6,330 nucleotides of DNA from Rickettsiales bacterium. Lineage in GTDB: Bacteria; Pseudomonadota; Alphaproteobacteria; Rickettsiales; 21-14-0-20-44-7. The stretch is from the NCBI GenBank assembly GCA_023301015.1, contig JALZVI010000190.1, positions 1 to 6,330 on the forward strand, written 5' to 3'. The notes beneath the pieces are model-generated. The model was not told where the DNA came from. It was given only the letters and a program-made list of their open reading frames with translations, and ran no database searches. Each line of letters opens with the position of its first letter. Within the stretch, counting starts at the first letter, position 1. Below are positions 1 to 6,234 of this stretch, piece after piece. The position numbers and the translations under genes are program-made.

Positions 1-190
1 TCTGTAGCTTAGCAATTTGCTCTTCACTCAGAACCTCGCTTGCAAAGCCCTCAATTTGCTTCTCTGTCAAGAGCGCCTCGCCCTTTTCAACAATCTTATC
101 GTCACGCCAAATTGGGGGCGCACCTTCCGTGATGTACAAATCGACAGTGGCGCTTTCCACCATCACTTTTAACAAATCTAGTATCGACAT
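1..190 (-). CDS. pilU: PilU-like type IV pilus retraction ATPase, N-terminal fragment cut by window edge
   Basis: Only the first 63 codons are visible; the gene continues beyond base 1. The translation begins MSILDLLKVMVESATVDLYI. Its motif VDLYITEGAPP (residues 16-26) matches the 'SDL(F/H)(I/L)(T/S)xGxPP' motif of the PAS-like N-terminal domain of PilT/PilU ATPases. The opening LLKVMVE is closer to PilU (LLRLMVE in Pseudomonas, from memory) than to PilT. PilU works with PilT at the cytoplasmic base of type IVa pili to strengthen retraction, and pilT-pilU tandems are common. The ATG (190-188) shares its A with the pilT stop codon (TGATG), so translation is probably coupled and the two genes share a transcript. 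The Walker motifs are outside the window, so whether this ATPase is intact cannot be judged. A second PilT paralog is the main alternative name. Confidence 0.8.
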   Translation of the reverse strand, partial: MSILDLLKVMVESATVDLYITEGAPPIWRDDKIVEKGEALLTEKQIEGFASEVLSEEQIAKLQ

Positions 191-1281
191 CAGAAACTGC
201 CTCCGTTACCGCCATTGCCGCCTTGCTCTTCCTGAGAGCCACCAGCAGCATCGCCCAGAACCGCATTAGCCTCTTCACGAGTTATCACGCCTTCATTCAC
301 AAGCTTATATATAGAATCCTTCATCAAAACCATTCCCTTCTTTGACCCGATCTGAATCATTGAGCTCATTTGTGGGATTCTATTTTCACGGATCAAATTA
401 CGGATTGAAGTTGTTCCAACCATAATCTCATGCACAGCAACACGCCCCTTTCCATCGGCTTTTTTCAACAAACGCTGCGAAATCACCGCTTCAATTGAAC
501 TAGCCAGCATAGAACGGATCATTTCTTTTTCATTCGATGGGAAAACGTCAATAATTCTGTCTACTGTTTTCGGAGCAGAGCTTGTGTGCAATGTTCCCAT
601 CACCAAATGCCCCGTTTCCGCAGCTGTCATTGCCAAATGGATTGTTTCCAAATCACGAAGCTCACCAACCAAAATCACATCAGGATCTTCACGCAATGCC
701 GACTTCAAAGCTTTCGCGAATGACTTTGTATGACGCCCCACCTCACGATGGTTCACAATCGACATCTTAGAGGTATGCACAAATTCGATCGGATCTTCGA
801 CAGTGATAATATGCTTTTTATGACTAGCATTGATATAATCCAGCATCGCCGCTAGCGTAGTTGACTTACCCGAACCTGTCGGCCCAGTAACAAGCACAAG
901 ACCTTTATGCAGCTTTGCAATATCTTTAAAAATATCAGGCGCGCCCAGATCTTCTAGCGATAAAATTTTGGTTGGAATCACACGAAAAACTGCGGCCATT
1001 CCTTCATTTGTTGTAAAAATATTCACACGAAAACGAGAATCTTCGCTGATAGAAATGGCGAAATCAATTTCCCATTCTTTTTCAAATTTCGTCCGCTGAT
1101 TTTCATTCATCACCGCATATAGCAAATTCTTAGCTTCCTCAGCCGTTAGCTTTGGCGCGCCTTCAATTTTGACAATATCACCATTCAATCTTAGCGAAGG
1201 AGGCTTGCCCGCCGAAAGATGCAAATCGGATGCATTATTCCGCTGCGTTGTCATTAATAAATCTGAAATTTGTATAGTCAT
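190..1281 (-). CDS. pilT: Type IV pilus retraction ATPase PilT
   Basis: PilT is the hexameric cytoplasmic AAA+-like ATPase that depolymerises type IVa pili, driving twitching, DNA uptake and surface sensing. At 363 aa it is slightly longer than the usual ~345 aa. Visible motifs, in order, are the N-terminal ASDLHLSAGKPP (17-28), Walker A GPTGSGKST (133-141, K139), Asp box VEDPIEF (161-167), Walker B DVILVGELRD (201-210, E207) and His box GTLHTSSA (229-236, H232). The motif SIRNLIREN (292-300) corresponds to the C-terminal AIRNLIRE motif that is diagnostic of PilT and needed for retraction, which argues against PilB/GspE. M1 aligns with the family start; no good Shine-Dalgarno precedes it. The extra length is a Gly/Asn tail (GGNGGNGGSF, 354-363) of unknown purpose. 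Downstream pilU overlaps by one base. A CtrA-like box lies 57-71 bp upstream. Confidence 0.97.
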   Translation of the reverse strand: MTIQISDLLMTTQRNNASDLHLSAGKPPSLRLNGDIVKIEGAPKLTAEEAKNLLYAVMNENQRTKFEKEWEIDFAISISEDSRFRVNIFTTNEGMAAVFRVIPTKILSLEDLGAPDIFKDIAKLHKGLVLVTGPTGSGKSTTLAAMLDYINASHKKHIITVEDPIEFVHTSKMSIVNHREVGRHTKSFAKALKSALREDPDVILVGELRDLETIHLAMTAAETGHLVMGTLHTSSAPKTVDRIIDVFPSNEKEMIRSMLASSIEAVISQRLLKKADGKGRVAVHEIMVGTTSIRNLIRENRIPQMSSMIQIGSKKGMVLMKDSIYKLVNEGVITREEANAVLGDAAGGSQEEQGGNGGNGGSF

Positions 1282-1286
1282 AATCT

Positions 1287-1356
1287 GCTATTTTTAACCG
1301 TTATATTGCGAACATTCCCAATTTTGGCACAGTATGCTTAAAGAACGGTTAATAGC
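1287..1356. repeat. Imperfect inverted repeat between TPR gene and pilT
   Basis: The left arm, bases 1287-1302 (GCTA-TTT-TTAACCGTT), is complementary to the right arm, bases 1344-1356 (AACGGTTAA-TAGC). Nine pairs are perfect, and four more follow after a 3-base bulge, separated by 41 bp. Each arm carries the half-site TTAACC, one on each strand. It is not a terminator: the loop is long and AT-rich, and no stable GC stem leads into a T-run. A protein-binding arrangement, with two half-sites facing each other around the pilT promoter region, is the more natural reading. This function is inferred. Confidence 0.55.
1338..1352 (-). promoter_or_regulatory. Candidate CtrA-binding box upstream of pilT
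   Basis: On the minus strand the sequence reads TTAACCGTTCTTTAA, an exact TTAA-N7-TTAA, with the first half extended to TTAACC as in the Caulobacter CtrA consensus. CtrA is the response regulator that controls cell-cycle, motility and pilus genes in alphaproteobacteria. A possible -10 element, TATAAC, lies at 1305-1300 on the minus strand. If it is the real one, the box is centred near -52 rather than on -35, so the role (activator, repressor or chance) is open. An 8-base match in AT-rich DNA can arise by chance, which limits confidence. Confidence 0.45.
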
Positions 1357-1361
1357 GGCGA

Positions 1362-2501
1362 TTAGCGTAATGCAGCGATATAGTTCATCCGCTCAGAGAT
1401 CAATTCCTTGTCTGCGGGGATGGCTTGGCCAGAGTTTACAGCGTCTACCAATTCTCCATATAATGACACAGCAGAGCCATAATTCCCATTCTCGTCTTCT
1501 AGGATAGCCAAGTCATAGCGGTAAACATTGTTATCAGGTGCAATTGCAAGGGCTTTGCGCAAATTCTCAATCGCATAGTCCAACTGCAAATCCGCACGGT
1601 ATATCTTCGCCTTCTGCGCATAAACACCTGCGAAATCTGGGTTCTTCTGCTGGATTCTCGCAAACTCTTCAAGCGCTCTCTCAGGCGCCTCATTCGCAGC
1701 CAATGCTAGCAAATTATTTAGAGCAGGTTCGTATTTAGGGGATTTTGCAAGTAGCTCACGATACAGTTCTTTTGCACGGTTCTTGCGACCTATCTTCTGA
1801 TAAGCAGTTGCAAGCCCAAATTTTGCATCACGACTGCTTGGCTTTTTGTTCAAAATCTCCTCATACAGCACAATCGCTGCCTCGAACTGATCAACCTCTA
1901 GCGCCAAATTGGCTTTCTTCAAGCTGCCATGTTCGTCGAATTCAGGAGGATTATCACTAACTTTAACTTCAAAGCCAATGCCCTCATCCTCAATCAACAC
2001 GTCTTCAAACTCAGTACCCAAATCAGTATCTTCCAAATCTTCAGAACTCACCTCTTTTGGAGCAAATGCACCTGCTTTCATAACAATCTTCTTAGGCACA
2101 GATTTCTCTGAACCAATATTGCTACCAACCTTATTCAGTATAGCTCTTGTCTTAGGCGACAAGCTAGCTACAGATTTCAACGGCGCGGCGGCTTGACTTG
2201 CAGTATTAGCATCAGGCTGAGTCCGCAAATCACCTCCCGCTTCTGCTGGAGCTTCATATACAGGAGAAGGTTTTTTCAAATATGTCCCAGCACCACCCAA
2301 CTGTGGCAAACTCTCAACAGTTTTCTCCACATATGGTTGAGGCGAACCTGAATAAGCACCTTGTTGCACTGGCTGAAGAGGTGGTAAATTACGAATATCG
2401 CTCTGAGTTCTCTTAATTTGGCTATGCCGCACAGCGTCTGCATGCGCAGAAACGCTAGTGAAACCACCCAAAATAAGAGCCAATGCAAAAATTCTTTTCA
2501 T
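1362..2501 (-). CDS. Secreted tetratricopeptide-repeat protein
   Basis: A 379-aa protein with a Sec signal peptide: K2-R3, a hydrophobic core at residues 4-18 and a likely cleavage site after A19-H20-A21. There is no lipobox, so a periplasmic location is predicted. Residues ~25-115 are Pro/Gln/Ala/Ser-rich and look disordered. An acidic stretch (152-175) precedes about five TPR-like helical pairs between ~191 and ~357, shown by pieces such as AIVLYEEILNKKPSSRDA, FGLATAYQKIGRKNRAKELY and AIENLRKALAIAPDN. TPRs form protein-binding scaffolds. I do not recognise a named family. It lies upstream of pilT-pilU on the same strand with no clear terminator in the 80-bp gap, so co-transcription is possible. 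A role in pilus assembly, loosely like the TPR pilotin PilF, is only a positional guess. The start is supported by the signal peptide beginning at M1 and by a weak AGG six bases upstream of the ATG. Confidence 0.85.
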   Translation of the reverse strand: MKRIFALALILGGFTSVSAHADAVRHSQIKRTQSDIRNLPPLQPVQQGAYSGSPQPYVEKTVESLPQLGGAGTYLKKPSPVYEAPAEAGGDLRTQPDANTASQAAAPLKSVASLSPKTRAILNKVGSNIGSEKSVPKKIVMKAGAFAPKEVSSEDLEDTDLGTEFEDVLIEDEGIGFEVKVSDNPPEFDEHGSLKKANLALEVDQFEAAIVLYEEILNKKPSSRDAKFGLATAYQKIGRKNRAKELYRELLAKSPKYEPALNNLLALAANEAPERALEEFARIQQKNPDFAGVYAQKAKIYRADLQLDYAIENLRKALAIAPDNNVYRYDLAILEDENGNYGSAVSLYGELVDAVNSGQAIPADKELISERMNYIAALR

Positions 2502-2510
2502 ATAGCCTAA

Positions 2511-2539
2511 ATATTATCACAATTCTTAGCCAATAACAA
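2511..2539 (-). promoter_or_regulatory. Candidate promoter for the TPR gene
   Basis: Read on the minus strand, TTGTTA (2539-2534) could be a -35 and TAATAT (2516-2511) a -10 with a 17-bp spacer. The overlapping GATAAT (2518-2513) is a better -10 match but gives only 15 bp. Either choice puts transcription start within a few bases of the ATG at 2501, giving a very short or no leader. Assignment is by eye only. Confidence 0.3.
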
Positions 2540-2555
2540 TTTCTTAACCTATACT
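2526..2555 (+). promoter_or_regulatory. Candidate promoter for the histidine kinase, with CtrA-like half-site
   Basis: TATACT (2550-2555) resembles a sigma-70 -10 box, with a poor -35 TTAGCC (2526-2531) 18 bp upstream. Between them, ATAACAATTTCTTAACC (2533-2549) is one base away from TTAA-N7-TTAA and ends in the favoured TTAACC. A weak -35 overlapped by a regulator box is typical of activator-dependent promoters. The site also overlaps the -35 proposed for the divergent TPR gene, so one protein could affect both. Tentative. Confidence 0.3.
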
Positions 2556-2572
2556 CTCTAGAATCTGCCACA

Positions 2573-2577
2573 AAGGA
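2573..2577 (+). promoter_or_regulatory. Ribosome binding site of the histidine kinase gene
   Basis: AAGGA lies 10 bases before the ATG at 2588 and is the clearest Shine-Dalgarno sequence in the window. It supports this ATG as the start, as does the membrane segment that begins at about residue 6. Confidence 0.55.
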
Positions 2578-2587
2578 TAATATAAAA

Positions 2588-4507
2588 ATGTTCGCATATC
2601 TAAAATACTTCTTCCTATCCAGCCTGATATTAATTATCTGCGCATCGGGATTTTTCACATGGTTTTACAAAGACCGCGTGACAGAAATTTTGCGCACACA
2701 AAGTGAATATAGCAATGAAGCAATTTTGAGTGGTTTTGAAAATGGGTTTTACAAAAAATACTCTCATATCATCCATTTTTTTGAAGGCCCAGATCCGTCA
2801 AATCCAGATAATAAAAACCTTGCAGAAGAAGACCAAGTCCTATTCACACCTGAAGCTCGGCAGCAATATGGAGAGTTCACAGCAGTCTTCACTGGTATCA
2901 ATAATTACCTAGAAGAAATGCCCGTTATCGCCGCAGGTTTCTACGCCCCCTCACAAGAACTCCGCTATTATTACCCATATGACGGCGGTGAGAAATTTGC
3001 CCTAGCAAAGAAAGTTAGAGAAAAACGCACACTTGGCGTGGTCGAAAAAATCACATTCACAGAAACCCAGCATCAGGTTATTCATGATGTCACTTACCTA
3101 AATCCAGAAGGAAAAAAGCAAACAGGCTCAGTAATGCACTCCATCAAACCCGTGTTTGATTCTGAGAAAAATCTTGTTGGTGCATTAGAAGTTTTTGTTA
3201 GCATGTCCAACACTTCAAACGCCCTAAATGAATTTCAATACACAGGCGGGATTTTCATCATCAGCGTCTTCGTTATCCTACTTGCCGCACTCTATTGGAT
3301 TGTCCGCCGTGCAGAAAAAATCATCTCCAAGCAATATGACGTGAACATGGAATTACAATCTGCCAAAGTTGCGGCGGAATCTGAGAATGAGCAAAAATCG
3401 CAATTCCTCGCCAACATCTCGCATGAGCTGCGCACCCCGCTAAACGCGATCATCGGTTTCTCCGAAATTATGAAGGATGAAATTTTGGGTGCAATCGGCA
3501 ACGATCAATATAAAAACTATGTATCCGACATCCACATCCAAGGCGTGCATCTTCTCAGCCTAATCAACGATATTCTCGACTTCTCAAAAGCTGAAGCAGG
3601 AAAGCTAGATTTGGAGCTAGAAGAGCTAGATTTGAACAAGCTAATTAAGTCCTCAATGCGCACTCAAGAACCGCGCGCTGGAACGGGCGAAATTGAGCTG
3701 CTGGCAGATTTGCCATCACAACATATTGTCATTTCGAGCGATGCAAAACGCTTAAAGCAAATCATGCTAAACCTCCTCTCCAACGCCGTGAAATTTACCC
3801 CACCAAAAGGCCGCGTAACAGTTTCTGCATGGGAATCTGCAATTGACGGAAATGTTTTAATTGAAGTGAAAGACACGGGCATTGGGATTGACGCAAAAGA
3901 CATTGCAAAAGCCCTCGCCCCATTTGGCCAAGTAGATTCCGAGCTTTCTCGCCGCTATGAAGGAACTGGCCTTGGCCTTCCTCTAACAAAGAAATTCATC
4001 GAGCTCATGGGCGGAACAATGAACATGGAAAGCGCAGTTGGGGAAGGTACCAAAATCACCGTAATTCTTCCTAAAGGCCTAACATTAAGCGACGCCTCAA
4101 ATAGCAACTCTGGCACTTCCGAGGCCATAGAATCTACCTCCGATAATTTTGAATCATTCCAAAAGCCCAAACTTTACATCTCAGAAGACTCAGACGACAA
4201 AGACTTGGCAGAAAAAATTGCAAACCCTGAGCCAGAACAAATTGCGGAAATGTTTAAAGAAGAGCCAAAAGCAGAGCCATTCATCGAACCTACTGTTCAG
4301 CAGTCAGAAGAGCCAAAGATTCAAATGTTCGTAGAGCAAAAAGATGAGCCTGCTGCAAAACCTTTCGACAAGCCAGCAGCTCAAGAACCGCAGAAGTTTG
4401 AAACCATAACAGGCAACAGTAGGTTCAAAACAATCGAGCCGATGGATGACATTGAACTAGATGCCCCACCAGAAAGCGAAGGTGATCCAGAAAATAAAAC
4501 TGGCTAG
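2588..4507 (+). CDS. Membrane sensor histidine kinase with long Glu/Pro-rich C-terminal tail
   Basis: A 639-aa inner-membrane kinase that should autophosphorylate a histidine and pass the phosphate to a response regulator. TM1 spans ~6-27 and TM2 ~219-239, enclosing a ~190-aa periplasmic sensor region. Residues ~95-205 of that region could be a single Cache/PAS-like domain (inferred from length and topology). A helical linker (~240-270) leads to the HisKA H-box HELRTPLN (279-286, H279). The HATPase_c domain shows N-box LNLLSNAVKF (394-403, N399), G1 DTGIGI (429-434), F-box PFGQVD (445-450) and G2 GTGLGLPL (459-466), so all catalytic parts are present. The core resembles alphaproteobacterial PleC/DivJ/PdhS-type kinases. 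Residues ~497-639 are an acidic, probably disordered tail with repeated 'EP' and '(M/P)F-x-(E/K)' pieces; no receiver or Hpt domain is seen. No cognate regulator is nearby. It is divergent from the TPR-pilT-pilU genes, so a link to pili is possible but unproven. Confidence 0.93.
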   Translation: MFAYLKYFFLSSLILIICASGFFTWFYKDRVTEILRTQSEYSNEAILSGFENGFYKKYSHIIHFFEGPDPSNPDNKNLAEEDQVLFTPEARQQYGEFTAVFTGINNYLEEMPVIAAGFYAPSQELRYYYPYDGGEKFALAKKVREKRTLGVVEKITFTETQHQVIHDVTYLNPEGKKQTGSVMHSIKPVFDSEKNLVGALEVFVSMSNTSNALNEFQYTGGIFIISVFVILLAALYWIVRRAEKIISKQYDVNMELQSAKVAAESENEQKSQFLANISHELRTPLNAIIGFSEIMKDEILGAIGNDQYKNYVSDIHIQGVHLLSLINDILDFSKAEAGKLDLELEELDLNKLIKSSMRTQEPRAGTGEIELLADLPSQHIVISSDAKRLKQIMLNLLSNAVKFTPPKGRVTVSAWESAIDGNVLIEVKDTGIGIDAKDIAKALAPFGQVDSELSRRYEGTGLGLPLTKKFIELMGGTMNMESAVGEGTKITVILPKGLTLSDASNSNSGTSEAIESTSDNFESFQKPKLYISEDSDDKDLAEKIANPEPEQIAEMFKEEPKAEPFIEPTVQQSEEPKIQMFVEQKDEPAAKPFDKPAAQEPQKFETITGNSRFKTIEPMDDIELDAPPESEGDPENKTG

Positions 4508-4511
4508 AAAC

Positions 4512-4532
4512 TTCATTTAAATTTTCATTTAA
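4512..4532 (+). repeat. Short direct repeat in the kinase-ettA gap
   Basis: TTCATTTAA occurs at 4512-4520 and again at 4524-4532, a 12-bp repeat distance close to one helical turn. The second copy runs into TTAACA (4529-4534), which resembles a -35 box (TTGACA). Seventeen bases later comes TATGCA (4552-4557), a poor -10. If used, transcription would begin about at the ettA ATG. The repeat itself is certain; the promoter role is weak. Confidence 0.4.
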
Positions 4533-4549
4533 CATCTGCCTCTCAATGC

Positions 4550-4561
4550 GCTATGCATAGC
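4550..4561. promoter_or_regulatory. 12-bp perfect palindrome just before the ettA start
   Basis: GCTATGCATAGC is perfectly self-complementary and ends two bases before the ettA ATG, in the place where a Shine-Dalgarno sequence would be expected. It could be an operator, a small RNA hairpin affecting initiation, or chance. No purine-rich ribosome binding site is present, so ettA may be leaderless or start without a Shine-Dalgarno. Confidence 0.4.
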
Positions 4562-4563
4562 AT

Positions 4564-6234
4564 ATGGCTAAAGAATTCATCTACGTAATAAAAGAACTCA
4601 CCAAAAAATATGGCACAAAGCCTGTTTTTGAAAACATCTGGCTATCGTTTTACCCCGGCGCCAAAATTGGCGTTATCGGGCCAAACGGTGCGGGTAAATC
4701 CTCCCTCCTAAAAATCATGGCTGGCGTGGAGACAGAATTTGACGGCGAAGCTTGGGCAGCTGAAGGCACAAAAATCGGCTACCTAGAGCAAGAGCCAAAA
4801 TTGGACGAAACAAAAACAGTTTTTGAAAACGTGATGGAATCACTCGGCGAGCGCAAAGCATTGGTTGACCGCTTCAACGAAGTTTCTGCGAAGTTTGCGG
4901 AAGAAATGACAGACGAAGAGATGGACGCAACCATCAACGAACAAGCAGATCTGCAAGAACAAATTGACGCCACAAACGCGTGGGACATTGAGCGCGAAGT
5001 GGAAATTGCTATGGACGCCCTAAACTGCCCGCCAAAAGACGCCGCAATCACCAAACTCTCAGGCGGAGAAAAACGCCGTGTTGCGCTAGCAAAATTACTG
5101 CTCGAAAAACCTGATATGCTCCTCCTCGATGAACCTACCAACCATCTCGATGCAGAGAGCGTTTGGTGGCTACAAAAATTCCTCGCTGACTATCCGGGAA
5201 CAGTTGTGATGATTACGCATGACAGATATTTCCTCGACAATGTCACAAGCTGGATTCTCGAAGTTGATAACGGCAAAGGCATGCCGCATGAAGGGAATTA
5301 CACAAGCTGGCTAGAGGCCAAAGAAAAGCGTCTTACCATTGAAGAAGGCCAAGCAAGCGCCAAGCAAAAAGCAATTGCATCTGAGCTAGAATGGGTGCGC
5401 CAAAACGCCAAAGGCCGCCAAAGCAAATCCAAAGCCCGCCTCAAAGCATTTGACGAGCTGGTCAAAGACGCAGGCAACCGCACGCTAGAAAACGCCCAAA
5501 TCGTCATCCCAAAAGGCCCTCGCCTCGGCGACATTGTGCTGGAAGCCAAAAACATCTCAAAATCCTTCGGCGACAAAGTGCTGATAAAAGACCTCAGCTT
5601 CTCCCTCCCACCTGGCGGAATTGTAGGCATTGTGGGCCCCAACGGTGCGGGTAAAACCACTCTGTTCAAAATGATAACTGGCGCTGAAAAAGCAGACTCT
5701 GGCGATTTCCGCGTTGGTGAAACCGTTGAACTTGGAGTGATTGACCAAACCCGCGACGCGCTCGACGATAAGAAATCTGTATGGGAAAACATCTCAAACG
5801 GCGACGAAATTATCGATCTAGGCGGACGCGAAGTGAAATCCCGCGCCTACGTCTCCAGCTTCAACTTCAAGAAAGACATGCAGCAGCAACTTGTCGGCAA
5901 CCTCTCAGGCGGCCAGCGCAACCGCGTCCATCTCGCCCGCATGCTCCGCAAAGGCGTGAACCTCCTCCTCCTCGATGAACCAACAAACGACCTCGACGTT
6001 GAAACATTGCGCGCACTCGAAGAAGCCCTCCTGACCTTCCCCGGTTGCGCAGTTGTCATCTCGCATGACCGCTTCTTCCTAGACCGCATAGCCACCCACA
6101 TCCTAGCCTACGAAGGCGATGGCCATGCTGAGTGGTTTGAAGGCAATTTCGCGGAATATCTGGAAGATAAAAAACGCAGATTAGGCGATAATTATCTAGC
6201 AGAACAGAATCGGAAATTTAAGAAAATTGCTTAG
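4564..6234 (+). CDS. ettA: Energy-dependent translational throttle protein EttA (ABC-F ATPase)
   Basis: EttA is a soluble ABC-F protein that binds the ribosomal E site and lets elongation proceed according to the ATP/ADP ratio. At 556 aa it matches the usual ~555. The first ABC domain has Walker A GPNGAGKS (39-46), signature LSGGEKRR (165-172), Walker B LLLDEPTNHLD (186-196, E190) and H-switch H219, with the EttA 'arm' insert at ~95-140. The linker (~243-320) holds the P-site tRNA interaction motif, including ELEWVRQNAKGRQSKSKARL, which is characteristic of EttA and separates it from Uup and YheS. The second domain has GPNGAGKT (358-365), LSGGQRNR (447-454), LLLLDEPTNDLD (467-478, E472) and H501. 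No membrane segments are present, so it is not a transporter. The start MAKEFIY fits the family and the end KFKKIA lies where family members end. It follows the kinase by 56 bp on the same strand. The stop codon TAG is also the first three bases of a 59-bp tandem repeat. Confidence 0.97.
   Translation: MAKEFIYVIKELTKKYGTKPVFENIWLSFYPGAKIGVIGPNGAGKSSLLKIMAGVETEFDGEAWAAEGTKIGYLEQEPKLDETKTVFENVMESLGERKALVDRFNEVSAKFAEEMTDEEMDATINEQADLQEQIDATNAWDIEREVEIAMDALNCPPKDAAITKLSGGEKRRVALAKLLLEKPDMLLLDEPTNHLDAESVWWLQKFLADYPGTVVMITHDRYFLDNVTSWILEVDNGKGMPHEGNYTSWLEAKEKRLTIEEGQASAKQKAIASELEWVRQNAKGRQSKSKARLKAFDELVKDAGNRTLENAQIVIPKGPRLGDIVLEAKNISKSFGDKVLIKDLSFSLPPGGIVGIVGPNGAGKTTLFKMITGAEKADSGDFRVGETVELGVIDQTRDALDDKKSVWENISNGDEIIDLGGREVKSRAYVSSFNFKKDMQQQLVGNLSGGQRNRVHLARMLRKGVNLLLLDEPTNDLDVETLRALEEALLTFPGCAVVISHDRFFLDRIATHILAYEGDGHAEWFEGNFAEYLEDKKRRLGDNYLAEQNRKFKKIA

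Noticed and set aside
1287..1356. Rho-independent terminator between the TPR gene and pilT
   Set aside because: The arms are AT-rich and 41 bp apart, with a bulge and no strong stem leading into a T-run. A regulatory inverted repeat fits better.
1362..2501. PilF/PilW pilotin lipoprotein
   Set aside because: The signal peptide ends in a signal peptidase I site (AHA) with no cysteine lipobox, and the long Pro/Gln-rich N-terminal part is not a PilF feature.
4076..4507. Degenerate receiver domain in the kinase tail
   Set aside because: The region lacks the acidic pocket, phospho-acceptor Asp in a hydrophobic strand, and conserved Lys of receivers. It is low-complexity Glu/Pro/Lys sequence.
4517..4532. 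CtrA box before ettA
   Set aside because: The two TTAA pieces are separated by 8 bases rather than 7, and the second lies within a simple TTCATTTAA direct repeat.
4779..5141. 120-codon open frame antisense to ettA
   Set aside because: Its translation is Ser/Arg-rich with no recognisable domain, and it mirrors the codon pattern of the strongly conserved ettA on the other strand.
5298..5792. 164-codon open frame antisense to ettA
   Set aside because: It has the low-complexity Ser/Leu/Pro look of a shadow frame, no promoter or ribosome site, and lies wholly inside ettA.
4564..6234. Antibiotic-resistance ABC-F or ABC transporter subunit
   Set aside because: The EttA-specific arm length, the linker with ELEWVRQNAKGRQSKSKARL, and near full-length similarity identify EttA. 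There are no membrane segments or neighbouring permease genes.
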